A stretch of 64,000 bases of DNA from CAKZNE01 sp002695025 (lineage in GTDB: Bacteria; Bacteroidota; Bacteroidia; Flavobacteriales; Schleiferiaceae): assembly GCA_913043285.1 (NCBI GenBank), contig CAJWML010000010.1, positions 1 to 64,000 of the forward strand, written 5' to 3'. Every line of letters begins with the position of its first letter. Position 1 is the stretch's first letter. The notes beneath the pieces are model-generated. The model was not told where the DNA came from. It saw only the letters and a program-made list of their open reading frames with translations, and did not search any database. Shown here piece by piece: positions 8,430 through 17,183 of this stretch. The translations under genes were made by a program, and so were the position numbers.

Positions 8430-9801
8430 TCCTGCCAATCAATGAATGGTAGATCGTGGTGAGGATAATCTTGATGTCCAGCAATATGGACCAGTTTTCA
8501 ATGTAGTACACATCCATTTTTACACGTTCTTCAATGTCCCTGGGGTTAGTAACCTCTCCGCGCAGGCCGTTGATCTGTGCCAATCCGGTAATACCGGGTT
8601 TGGCAAAATGACGTACCATATAGCGATCCAGCCACTCCCGGTACTCCCGGGTATGGGCAATCATGTGCGGGCGTGGCCCTACTATGGACATTTCACCTTT
8701 CAGCACATTAAAGAACTGGGGCAACTCATCCAGGTTGTAGCGCCTCATGAACCGACCAAAACCGGTTAGGCGCATATCACCAGCCACTACCTGCCGGGTA
8801 TCTGCTTCGGAGTTGGGGTGCATGCTCCGGAATTTATAGATCACAAACTCATCATTCCGTAAGCCGCTGCGTTTTTGGCTAAAGAAAACGGGGCCCTTAC
8901 TGCTTAGTTTTACCATCAGTGCCAGGATGGGGAACAGCCAGGAAAACACCGCTAGAATGATCAAGGTTGAAAAAAGCAGATCCCCTAACCGCTTTAACCA
9001 GCGGTTATGCAGGTATTCCAGCGGTTCCTTACGGTGTACCAGCACAGGAACATCATGGTAAAAATCTATTTCCACTCCTTTGAAGTTACGGATGCCCAGG
9101 TTGGGGATTACCCTGAAGCGTATAAGGTTGCGGTCCGCCCAGCGGAACCAGTCCAATAGCTTTTCGTCTTCTGACTGGTAAGCACAGTATACTTCATCCA
9201 GCCTGGTGGCGTCCGCATTTCTCAACGCATCCTCATTACCACTAAAAGGTAAACCTTCTATGGGTTGGTCAGAGTAGTAACCGCTTATGCGCAGGCCGTA
9301 TTCAGGATGCTGGTTCACAGCCTCGTAAAAACGCAGAAGATCCGGCCCATTACCCACCAGTACTACTTTCCGGAAACTAACTCCTCTTTTACGGTAAGTG
9401 CGCAACAATCGGATAAAAAAGAACCGCCAGGGAAGGATCGTTACCAGCAGGCTGGAGTAGAAATAAATGAGAAAAAGCCGTGAATACACATCCCGCTTGA
9501 GACTCACCAACACCAATAACAGCAGGAAAATATGCAGGAAATATACGTTGAGCACCTTGGACGTTGCCTTGCGCGGTTCCAGGGTCCTTCGGGTATCGTG
9601 CGTTTTAAAAGCAAAGGTGAGGAGCAGCCAGCTCACATTAAAAAAGAGAACCAATTGCAGGTAATAATCGTAATAATCGGTTTCTTCCAGGGGTATTTCG
9701 TCAAAGCGCAAGGCCAGGGCCAGGGCAAAGCAGCCGTTAAGCAAAAGCAGATCGCCAACAATTATTATAAACTGGAAAAAGAGGGCGTATCGGGATTGCA
9801 T
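8419..9801 (-). CDS. Undecaprenyl-phosphate sugar-1-phosphate transferase (WcaJ/PssY type)
   Basis: Priming enzyme that moves a sugar-1-phosphate from a nucleotide sugar to undecaprenyl phosphate at the cytoplasmic membrane, the first step of exopolysaccharide repeat-unit synthesis. The 460-residue protein has four N-terminal helices, a Rossmann-like CoA-binding_3 region (VVLVGNGPDLLRFYEAV near residue 145), a fifth hydrophobic segment, and the catalytic C-terminal domain with KFRSM, LDELPQFFNVLKGEMSIVGP and GITGLAQINGLRGE. The ATG at 9801 is preferred over the TTG directly before it. It shares one base with the stop of the upstream aminopeptidase gene (TGATG), so the two are co-transcribed despite unlike roles. 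Confidence 0.93.
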   Translation of the reverse strand: MQSRYALFFQFIIIVGDLLLLNGCFALALALRFDEIPLEETDYYDYYLQLVLFFNVSWLLLTFAFKTHDTRRTLEPRKATSKVLNVYFLHIFLLLLVLVSLKRDVYSRLFLIYFYSSLLVTILPWRFFFIRLLRTYRKRGVSFRKVVLVGNGPDLLRFYEAVNQHPEYGLRISGYYSDQPIEGLPFSGNEDALRNADATRLDEVYCAYQSEDEKLLDWFRWADRNLIRFRVIPNLGIRNFKGVEIDFYHDVPVLVHRKEPLEYLHNRWLKRLGDLLFSTLIILAVFSWLFPILALMVKLSSKGPVFFSQKRSGLRNDEFVIYKFRSMHPNSEADTRQVVAGDMRLTGFGRFMRRYNLDELPQFFNVLKGEMSIVGPRPHMIAHTREYREWLDRYMVRHFAKPGITGLAQINGLRGEVTNPRDIEERVKMDVYYIENWSILLDIKIILTTIYHSLIGRTNG

Positions 9802-12167
9802 CAATCGGTATTTAGCTCAAAAGTAGCGCTGACCACTCTCTTTTGAAAGTCGCTGAAATCATTTTTATGATTTTCAATATACTGTAGTATTACCTTTTTA
9901 GACTTATTGTGTGCATAGTAGCTCTTGAGCAACTCACTGGCTTTTCTTCGTAACTGCCAGTTGTAGGCAAAGAGTGCATTAAAGTAATAACCGCAAACCT
10001 CCTCATCCAGGTAACCAATTACGCTCATTGCTTCAATAGCATTCATCCGCGTAATAAAGTCATAAGCCTGCGAGGTACGTAACTTGAGGGTTTGCAGTGC
10101 TTCCTTATCATTAAAAAGCATAGCCCGGTAAAAAAGTGCTGAGATCTCTACTTTGCGACCTGGTATGCCGGGTTCGCTGGTGTATATATCATCATATAGC
10201 CAACGGTTGGCTTCGGGATCGCTGACATCAATACCAAGCTCCAAGGCTCTGTTGCGCAGGATATACGATCTGCCTTTACGCAATTCACTTACGTTTTTGA
10301 GTAGCTTTTTATCAGGATCCTTTACCAATAGTATCGCCTCCTTTTGCAGTTGTACATCCTCATCCCTGAGTGCATAAGCAATATACCCGTTGAATTTTTT
10401 TTCATTAGACAAAGACTTCATCTGTTTTAGTGCTTCGGCCCTAACGGCATAATGCTCATCCGTATTCTCCAGGATAGAAAGCAAATAATCCCCCGTTCCT
10501 TTTTCTGAGGATGCTTTTAAACCTTTTACAGCCAGGTAACGATCAATTACCGATTCAGATTCTTCATACTGACTTATCCAAAATGGATACGGTTTTTCTT
10601 CATGGATACTCATTAGTTGTTCCATGTCCGGGTTAATAACCCAATAACTAATCTTATTACCGGCTGGATTGAGCTTAAATGTTTTTGCCTCAGAGCCTAA
10701 AACAAAGGATGAAAAAGTGGCTCCTTCTTCATGTTTGACCTTTACCCTAAGCGGGATACTTTCAAAGGGCATGTATACGGGGATATACTCCAACTCTACA
10801 ATACCATTTTTTACTGTAGACCGGAACTTAACTACCGGTTCACCGGCCGTGAACACCCAGTCATTAAAAAAACCGGAAAAATCTTTACTGGTTACCTGCC
10901 TGATAGAACTGTTGAGAGAATCAGTATTTACCACGCCAAAAGCATTTTTTTGAAGATAATGCTGAATCACTTTTTTATAATCTTCCTCACCCAAACGATC
11001 TTTAAGCATTTGAAGGACCCAGGCTCCTTTCTGGTAAAAGCGATAGCTGCCCGCCTTGCCATTGCCTAAGGGAACGCTGTCACTCCTGGAAGCCTCAAAA
11101 ACCAACTGAGCCTCCTCCCAGCGCAGCCAGTCAAAATGATCCTCACCATAAAGGTTCCGCTCTGAGAGCCATTGGTAATAGGTAGCAAAGCCCTCGTGAA
11201 GCCAGTGGTGGTCGCTACCTGTAGCTGTTACCAGGTTACCGAACCACTGATGAGCCAGTTCATGAGCATTAACGTAGGTGTAGTTGCGGTCGTTAAACGC
11301 CACTTCATCCACCAGGAAAAAATCCCCGAAGATGGTAGCCGTGGTATTTTCCATAGCTCCATGGTGAAAATCCTTTACCGGCACCTGCTTATAATTGGGC
11401 CACGGGAACTCCATGCCCACGGCCTCATTCATAAAATTGAAAATATCTTCATTATGAGCGTAATACCAGCTATAATCCTTCTCCCTTTCCGGGTAATAAT
11501 ATTGGGTTAGCGGCACCCCGTTTTTGCCCCGGGTTTGAACGCTATCGTACTTACCGATGGCTATAGCAATAAGATAACTGCTCATGGGTTTACCCAGGTG
11601 GTAATGCCAGAGACTGGTGCCACCTTCCTCCTGGGTTCGGGAAACCAGCTCACCATTGGCTATCGCCTGGTAATCTGCACTGAAGTGGATACGGATATCC
11701 AGGGTGAGTTTATCCGTTTGATCGTCTTTGTGCGGTATCCAATGTCGGTGATCAATGCCCTGGCCCTGCGTCCACACCTGGCGAGGTGAAACTCCGCTGG
11801 CATCATCCCAGCCGATAAAGAAAATCCCCTTACGGGGTTGGCAGTTATATTCTATTTCCAACTGGTTTTCACCGGGCCTTACTTCCGTGCCGGCAAACCA
11901 TAAAGCTTTATCATTGGAGGAATAGGGTATGGATGTACCATTAAGTGTAACCGCATCATAGCTCATTTCAATTCCGTTCACACCAATGGAATCGGTTCCT
12001 TCCCCGGCCTGGAAACGGAGCTTTACTTTTCCATGAATGGCTGAGTTCAGCGTATCCGGCCACACTTCCAGATCCATGTGCGTGAAATCAGTCTGGGCAC
12101 GGAGGAGCGAAACAAAACCCATCCAGATACATATCCCTAGTAAGCGCCTGCTCATGATCATTTTCAT
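9801..12167 (-). CDS. M1-family zinc aminopeptidase, secreted
   Basis: Gluzincin aminopeptidase of 788 residues. A signal peptide of about 24 residues ends near RAQ. The substrate-recognition motif GAMEN is at 270-274 and the zinc site is HELAH (302-306) with Glu325 (WLHEGFATY). An N-terminal beta-sandwich precedes the catalytic domain, and a HEAT-like helical region makes up the last 200 residues. Such enzymes trim N-terminal residues from peptides in the periplasm, here probably feeding amino-acid uptake. The gene is transcribed ahead of the sugar transferase with a one-base overlap. No T9SS tail is present. Confidence 0.94.
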   Translation of the reverse strand: MKMIMSRRLLGICIWMGFVSLLRAQTDFTHMDLEVWPDTLNSAIHGKVKLRFQAGEGTDSIGVNGIEMSYDAVTLNGTSIPYSSNDKALWFAGTEVRPGENQLEIEYNCQPRKGIFFIGWDDASGVSPRQVWTQGQGIDHRHWIPHKDDQTDKLTLDIRIHFSADYQAIANGELVSRTQEEGGTSLWHYHLGKPMSSYLIAIAIGKYDSVQTRGKNGVPLTQYYYPEREKDYSWYYAHNEDIFNFMNEAVGMEFPWPNYKQVPVKDFHHGAMENTTATIFGDFFLVDEVAFNDRNYTYVNAHELAHQWFGNLVTATGSDHHWLHEGFATYYQWLSERNLYGEDHFDWLRWEEAQLVFEASRSDSVPLGNGKAGSYRFYQKGAWVLQMLKDRLGEEDYKKVIQHYLQKNAFGVVNTDSLNSSIRQVTSKDFSGFFNDWVFTAGEPVVKFRSTVKNGIVELEYIPVYMPFESIPLRVKVKHEEGATFSSFVLGSEAKTFKLNPAGNKISYWVINPDMEQLMSIHEEKPYPFWISQYEESESVIDRYLAVKGLKASSEKGTGDYLLSILENTDEHYAVRAEALKQMKSLSNEKKFNGYIAYALRDEDVQLQKEAILLVKDPDKKLLKNVSELRKGRSYILRNRALELGIDVSDPEANRWLYDDIYTSEPGIPGRKVEISALFYRAMLFNDKEALQTLKLRTSQAYDFITRMNAIEAMSVIGYLDEEVCGYYFNALFAYNWQLRRKASELLKSYYAHNKSKKVILQYIENHKNDFSDFQKRVVSATFELNTD

Positions 12168-12299
12168 TAAAACCTTAAATAACGCTAAATCCCAGGTATG
12201 CTCAAAATCTAACTAAACAAGACCGTTATTAACTTCACCATGCCTTGCGAAGCGTAAGGGCCTGCACCAATTCTCTATTTAGATTTATTGAGGAGTTTG

Positions 12300-12307
12300 T
12301 ATTTTCG
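12300..12307 (+). promoter_or_regulatory. Putative -7 element (TATTTTCG) for the DUF3857 pair
   Basis: TATTTTCG is one base from TAnnTTTG and lies 22 bases before the ATG at 12330. A TTG within ATTGAGG is slightly upstream but at shorter than usual spacing. Confidence 0.4.
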
Positions 12308-12329
12308 CGGCCTTTCAAAACCTTAACCC

Positions 12330-14360
12330 ATGCTAAAGTACCTTTTCTGCTCACTCACGGTTTTTACAGTATTTTTCAACCCGTTAAAAGCAAATGAGCC
12401 TCGTTTGCGTCTGGGAAAAGTTACTGTAGAAGAACTGAGCAATACCCGCTGCCCGTTTGATCCTGATGCATCTGCTTATTACATTTTTGATGAAGGGGAA
12501 ACTCGTATTGATTATGACAATAGCCGCCAGGGTCAGTTTATTTTGAAGTTTACCCGCAAATCCAAGATCAAGATCCTGAACAAGGATGGGCTGGACATCG
12601 CCAACCGTTCGGTTTCCCTGTATCGGGAAGGCCTTAACCGCGAAAAACTGACCAAACTAAAAGTAACTACCTATAAACTGGAGAATGGTAAAGTTGAGAG
12701 TTACAAAATGTCCAATGACAATGAGTTTGAAGAATCCATAAGCGATAATCTGGATAAGGTTTTTTTCAATGCCGTACAAGTGGGTGTGGGTGATATTGTA
12801 GAAATCGAATACTCCATTATCTCCGACTTTCTCTTTAACCTGCAACCCTGGGATTTCCAGAGTATGTATCCCGTAGAATACAGTCGTTACAAGGTTTTAC
12901 TACCCGAGTACTTCAATTATAATAAATCCATTCATGGGTATATAAAGGTGGAGTCACTACCCCTGAAGGGAGAAAACCAGAAGTTTACCATACAGTATGA
13001 CAACCGCCACACCCAATTTGGCAATAGCGGAGACCGCGGCTCCTATGACATCAACTCTCACAGTACCCTTCACACCTATGTGGCCCGTGAGGTGGAAGCT
13101 TTCAGGGAAGAGCCCTACCTCTCATCTGCCAGGAATTTTATGAGTTCCATCAAGTTTGAACTTCTTTCGGTTAAATTCCCGTATTCCACCGTTGACGTCT
13201 ATTCACGGGACTGGGCTTCTATAGACAAACAATTCCTGGAACACAAAGGCTTTGGAGGTTATATCTCTGACCGGAATGATGGCCGTTACGTATTGGAACA
13301 ATTGCAACTGCAGGGCAATACTCCCGAAGAAATTGTCCTGAATACCTACCTGTCCATTTTACAATATGTAAAGTTCAACGGTAAATTAAGGACCCTGACC
13401 AATAGCAGCCTTCGTGATGTTTTTAAGCAAGGTGAAGGTTCCTCCGCTGAGATTAACCTGATGTTGGTTAACCTGCTGAACCAGCAAGGAGTGGAAAGTT
13501 ACCCCGTGGTAGCCAGCACGCGTGATCATGGAATGGTACGTACCTCTTATGCTTCGCTTAGTCAGTTTAACCATGTGGTGGCAGCCGTTATCATAGATTC
13601 TTCCCTGGTTTTTATGGATGCCTCCTGCGCTAGTTGCCTTCCCGGAACTCTTCCCTTCCGTACGCTTAACGGCACGGCCCGCCTGGTACATCCCAGCCAG
13701 AGAGGGTGGGTAAACCTCAGCTCCACCCAAAAGGGAATTACTTCTACGGCCGTGGTTGCCAGGCTCTCTGAATCCGAATGGTCTGCTAACGTACAGCGGA
13801 ATTTTAGCGGTTACCACGCTTTCCTGGAAAGGTTAAAAGTGAATAATGAAGGTTCTTCAGAAGAATATATTGCCGCTTTGGCTAATGACTACTCCAATTA
13901 CAAAATATCCAACCCGGCCATGAACGGTTTCGAAGCCCCCGAACAAGACCTGATGCTCACCATGGATATCCACAGCGGTTCCATTGAAAAACTGGGTTCA
14001 AAACTATTGATCACACCCTCGTTCATGTTTTCCTTTTCGGATAATCCCTTCAAGTCTGAAAACCGCACTTACCCCGTGGATTTTGGCTATCGGCAGGCCG
14101 AAAACTATTCCATAACGTATCATTTACCGGATAACTATCATATGGACGCCAACCCGGAACCAGCCCGGATCGTTTTACCAGATGGCAAGGGCAGCTTTAT
14201 GTACCAGGTAATTAAGGTGGGTAAAATGATACAGGTGCAATTCCGGTATGAACTGAATGAGAGTATGTACTCCTCTGAAGATTACCCGCTCTTAAAACAG
14301 TTTTTTTCGTTGATGATCGACAAGATCAATGAACCTCTTGTACTGGATAAACAGAGTTAA
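12330..14360 (+). CDS. DUF3857/transglutaminase-like secreted protein with Cys-to-Ser active site
   Basis: Exported protein of 676 residues with a signal peptide of about 21 residues. The order is DUF3857 domain (about 40-270), transglutaminase-like core (about 330-440), and C-terminal beta-rich domain. In the core, the position of the nucleophilic cysteine in the G-x-C motif is serine (GEGSSAEINL, Ser372), whereas the histidine (FNHVV, His415) and aspartate (FMDAS, Asp430) are retained. It is therefore probably not a cysteine protease or transglutaminase and may bind rather than cleave. One base separates its stop from the next start region, and both genes form one transcript. Confidence 0.85.
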   Translation: MLKYLFCSLTVFTVFFNPLKANEPRLRLGKVTVEELSNTRCPFDPDASAYYIFDEGETRIDYDNSRQGQFILKFTRKSKIKILNKDGLDIANRSVSLYREGLNREKLTKLKVTTYKLENGKVESYKMSNDNEFEESISDNLDKVFFNAVQVGVGDIVEIEYSIISDFLFNLQPWDFQSMYPVEYSRYKVLLPEYFNYNKSIHGYIKVESLPLKGENQKFTIQYDNRHTQFGNSGDRGSYDINSHSTLHTYVAREVEAFREEPYLSSARNFMSSIKFELLSVKFPYSTVDVYSRDWASIDKQFLEHKGFGGYISDRNDGRYVLEQLQLQGNTPEEIVLNTYLSILQYVKFNGKLRTLTNSSLRDVFKQGEGSSAEINLMLVNLLNQQGVESYPVVASTRDHGMVRTSYASLSQFNHVVAAVIIDSSLVFMDASCASCLPGTLPFRTLNGTARLVHPSQRGWVNLSSTQKGITSTAVVARLSESEWSANVQRNFSGYHAFLERLKVNNEGSSEEYIAALANDYSNYKISNPAMNGFEAPEQDLMLTMDIHSGSIEKLGSKLLITPSFMFSFSDNPFKSENRTYPVDFGYRQAENYSITYHLPDNYHMDANPEPARIVLPDGKGSFMYQVIKVGKMIQVQFRYELNESMYSSEDYPLLKQFFSLMIDKINEPLVLDKQS

Positions 14361-14361
14361 G

Positions 14362-16209
14362 ATGCATCCTCTTTTATCTTTCCTCTTTTGTATAACATTC
14401 CTGTTTCCCAAAGGAGCAAGCGCCTACAAGTCCGTTATACACCATTTTGACCTGCGGATAGAAATTAATTCTGCTACGGATATTGATATCTATGAGGAAG
14501 CTTATATTACTTACTACTCTTTCGCCCGACTTGAGGATGATCTGGTGGTAACCCACATTGACAAGTTTAATGAACTGAAATTTTTCCAGGCTGAGATCAT
14601 CAATTCTGCCGGAGAGGTTATCAAAACCATCCGTGAAAGAGACCTGGTGGAAAACAGCTTATCCTGGGAAGGAAATATTGTGGATGACAAGATTTTAAGT
14701 TTGCCACTGAGCAGTTCGGCAATGCCGGTCTCCATCCGCTATGAAATGAAAATCCGACAAAGCGCTTCCCTTTTCCTGCCGGCTTTCAGACCGGTTAAGT
14801 TTACGGATCAATTGGTGGAAAAGGCTTCCTTCACCGTGCAGGCTCCCCTTGATTTTGCCTTAAGCTTCAAGACCCAAAAGCTCAATGAGCCTCACATCGA
14901 AAGAACGGAAGGAACTATCTCCTACCAATATCACATGGATTCATTTCCCACTGTAGCGGAGGAGCCTTATATGCCAGCTCTATTGAGCTTAACCCCCTGG
15001 GCAGAAGTATCAGCCCTGCAATTTGAAATTGAAAAAACCCGTGGAAGTTTTGCCTCATGGGCTGAATTTGGCAACTGGTCCGCGGCTATGCTATACGGCA
15101 CCGATGATATCGGTTACGACTCCAAAGCAGCGCTGGACCGGATCACAGACACCGTTTCAGATACACTTCAAAGAATCCAGCAGGTGTTCCGGTGGGTTCA
15201 AAATCGTACCCGCTATATCAGTATACAACAAGGCTTGGGAGGCTGGAAACCAATGCCGGCCAGCGAAGTTGACGAATACGGTTATGGGGACTGCAAGGCC
15301 CTGGTCAATTACACCCGGAGTGCTCTCCAGCACTTGGGTATAAAAGCGCACTATTGCCTGGTCAATTACGGAAAGGGCCGCGACCCGGTGGATCCTGACT
15401 TTCCCAACCAGGCTTTCAATCATGTTATCCTGAGTGTTCCGATGAAGACAGATACCATCTGGCTGGAGTGTACCAACCAACAGATTCCCCTCAATTACCT
15501 GGGTTATGGTGTAGAAAACCGGAAAGCCCTTATTGTGGAGAAAAACCAAAGCCAACTGGTAACCACCCCGTCCACATCATCCGGTTACCATAAGGTGAGC
15601 AGGAAAATTCAAATGGAGGTGCAGTCAGATGGGTCGGCTCTTATAACTTCAGAAAGTTATCATTCCGGGCTGGATTTTTATTGGGCCTGGGAATCTGTAG
15701 AACCGGATACCAGGAAAAGGGCAATAACGGAAAATGTGGATTTTACCTCTTTTGAGCTAGACACATTTCACATCGCCAATTGTGAAGAAAAAGCCTTTAC
15801 CAACCGAATATACACTGCTGGTTATGTGCCTCGTTTTGCTCAGAAAGTTGCCGGCTATCTATCGGTGAAACCTCGTTTTTTCAAATATGATTTCCCCGAA
15901 CTTCCGCATGCCGATAATCGTATTCACCAGCTTCATTTCAGAAAAGGATACCGTATTCTGGATACGATCACTATAAACCTTCCTGAAGGTTATATAGCTT
16001 CTGATTTACCAACATCCACCTCCACTGAATCTGACTTTGGCAGCTATAGTTCAGATTTTACTATCGATGAAGGTCAATTGAAGTGCGTCCTGCAGGCGGT
16101 ATTAAAGCCGGGCATGTATGATGCCAACCGCTATGCGGAGATACGCCTATTCCTGAATACAGTTAAAAGCCTGCCTGAACAGCGGGTGTTCCTGCAAAAG
16201 CAATCCTGA
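14362..16209 (+). CDS. DUF3857/transglutaminase-like secreted protein
   Basis: Second protein of the tandem pair, 615 residues, same domain order as its neighbour. The ATG at 14362 gives a clean signal peptide (hydrophobic residues 2-14, cleavage near ASA); an in-frame start 11 codons upstream lies inside the previous gene. The transglutaminase-like core keeps the cysteine (YGYGDCKAL, Cys311) and histidine (FNHVI, His354), and has WLECT (Glu369) where the acid residue is expected. The family is widespread in Bacteroidota, with no well-established role; peptide or cell-wall cleavage or cross-linking in the periplasm is possible. Confidence 0.85.
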   Translation: MHPLLSFLFCITFLFPKGASAYKSVIHHFDLRIEINSATDIDIYEEAYITYYSFARLEDDLVVTHIDKFNELKFFQAEIINSAGEVIKTIRERDLVENSLSWEGNIVDDKILSLPLSSSAMPVSIRYEMKIRQSASLFLPAFRPVKFTDQLVEKASFTVQAPLDFALSFKTQKLNEPHIERTEGTISYQYHMDSFPTVAEEPYMPALLSLTPWAEVSALQFEIEKTRGSFASWAEFGNWSAAMLYGTDDIGYDSKAALDRITDTVSDTLQRIQQVFRWVQNRTRYISIQQGLGGWKPMPASEVDEYGYGDCKALVNYTRSALQHLGIKAHYCLVNYGKGRDPVDPDFPNQAFNHVILSVPMKTDTIWLECTNQQIPLNYLGYGVENRKALIVEKNQSQLVTTPSTSSGYHKVSRKIQMEVQSDGSALITSESYHSGLDFYWAWESVEPDTRKRAITENVDFTSFELDTFHIANCEEKAFTNRIYTAGYVPRFAQKVAGYLSVKPRFFKYDFPELPHADNRIHQLHFRKGYRILDTITINLPEGYIASDLPTSTSTESDFGSYSSDFTIDEGQLKCVLQAVLKPGMYDANRYAEIRLFLNTVKSLPEQRVFLQKQS

Positions 16210-16264
16210 ACGGCAAAATGGCAACGTTAAAGAAAGGTTAATCGCATTGCGTATACAATTTTTT

Positions 16265-16272
16265 TATCTTTG
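16265..16272 (+). promoter_or_regulatory. -7 promoter element TATCTTTG
   Basis: Perfect TAnnTTTG match 21 bases before the ATG at 16294. A TTG at 16247-16249 could be the -33 element, though the 15-base spacing is short. The element contains a TTG that is an unlikely alternative start. Confidence 0.6.
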
Positions 16273-16293
16273 CTTTGTTTTTCAAAGTACTTT

Positions 16294-16875
16294 ATGAGAA
16301 CAGCAGAAACGGATCTTCGGGAAATCAAGAATTTAATGGAGCGTTCATCACGCTTTATTTCTCTTTCGGGTTTATCAGGAATATTTGCCGGCATTTATGC
16401 CCTGGTAGGCACCTGGCTGGCTTATCGGATTATGGAAAACACTCCCGGCCCGGAAAGTTTCGCACCATTGGTGGGGCTTGCAATGGCCGTGTTGGTCCTC
16501 TCCCTGGTCACCGCCATTTTTTTAACCACCCGAAACGCCCGCAAAAAGAATCAGAAAGTATGGGACAAACTTTCCCAACGGATGTTGTTGAACCTGGGTA
16601 TTCCGCTCCTAAGCGGAGGTATATTCCTCCTTATACTGCTGTACCGGGAGATGTACTCCCTGGCAGCGCCTGTGATGCTCATCTTCTATGGCCTGGCCCT
16701 CATTAACGGAAGCAAATACACCCTGAACGATATACGGTACCTGGGACTGCTGGAAATAGCCCTGGGCCTTATAGCCGTAGCATATACCGGTTACGACCTC
16801 CTGTTTTGGGGTGCTGGTTTTGGAGTACTCCACATTATTTACGGAGCTTTGATGTACTGGAAGTACGAACGATGA
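16294..16875 (+). CDS. Conserved integral membrane protein, unknown function
   Basis: Protein of 193 residues with a cytoplasmic N terminus (TAETDLREIKNLMERSSRFI) and about six hydrophobic helices, ending in YWKYER. The ATG at 16294 is chosen because an upstream TTG at 16270 falls inside the -7 element. I recognise it as the membrane protein that commonly sits before a small winged-helix regulator in Bacteroidota; its role is not established. The stop overlaps the next start (ATGA). Context with the regulator and the DUF4173-like protein suggests an envelope-related unit. Confidence 0.8.
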   Translation: MRTAETDLREIKNLMERSSRFISLSGLSGIFAGIYALVGTWLAYRIMENTPGPESFAPLVGLAMAVLVLSLVTAIFLTTRNARKKNQKVWDKLSQRMLLNLGIPLLSGGIFLLILLYREMYSLAAPVMLIFYGLALINGSKYTLNDIRYLGLLEIALGLIAVAYTGYDLLFWGAGFGVLHIIYGALMYWKYER

Positions 16876-17171
16876 AAAACCCTATAAAAGGCCTCCATAA
16901 AGAGTTTGAAAACCGCATCAAGCTTGGGATCATGAGTATCCTCATGGTGAATGATACGGTGGATTTCAACGAGATTAAGGATGTGCTGGAAGTAACGGAC
17001 GGCAACCTGGCCAGCCACGCTTCCGCCCTGGAAAAAAAGAAAATGATCACCATCACCAAAAAATTCATCGGTAAAAAACCCAATACTTCCTATGCCGCTA
17101 CTGACAAGGGACGCCAGGCTTTTACCGAGCACCTGACCGCTTTGGAAGCACTTGTAAAAAATAACCCCTAA
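16872..17171 (+). CDS. Winged-helix transcriptional regulator (ArsR/MarR-like)
   Basis: Cytoplasmic DNA-binding protein of 99 residues. The fold is visible as helix (HKEFENRIKLGIMSILM), helix-turn-helix (FNEIKDVLEVTDGNLASHASALEKKKMI) and beta wing (ITITKKFIGKKPNTSYAATDKGRQ). This is the DUF-type transcriptional regulator often paired with membrane proteins. It has no cysteines suggesting metal sensing. Translationally coupled to the membrane protein before it, and 12 bases before the DUF4173-like gene, so it most likely controls its own operon. Confidence 0.88.
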   Translation: MKNPIKGLHKEFENRIKLGIMSILMVNDTVDFNEIKDVLEVTDGNLASHASALEKKKMITITKKFIGKKPNTSYAATDKGRQAFTEHLTALEALVKNNP

Positions 17172-17183
17172 AATTTTTTAATT

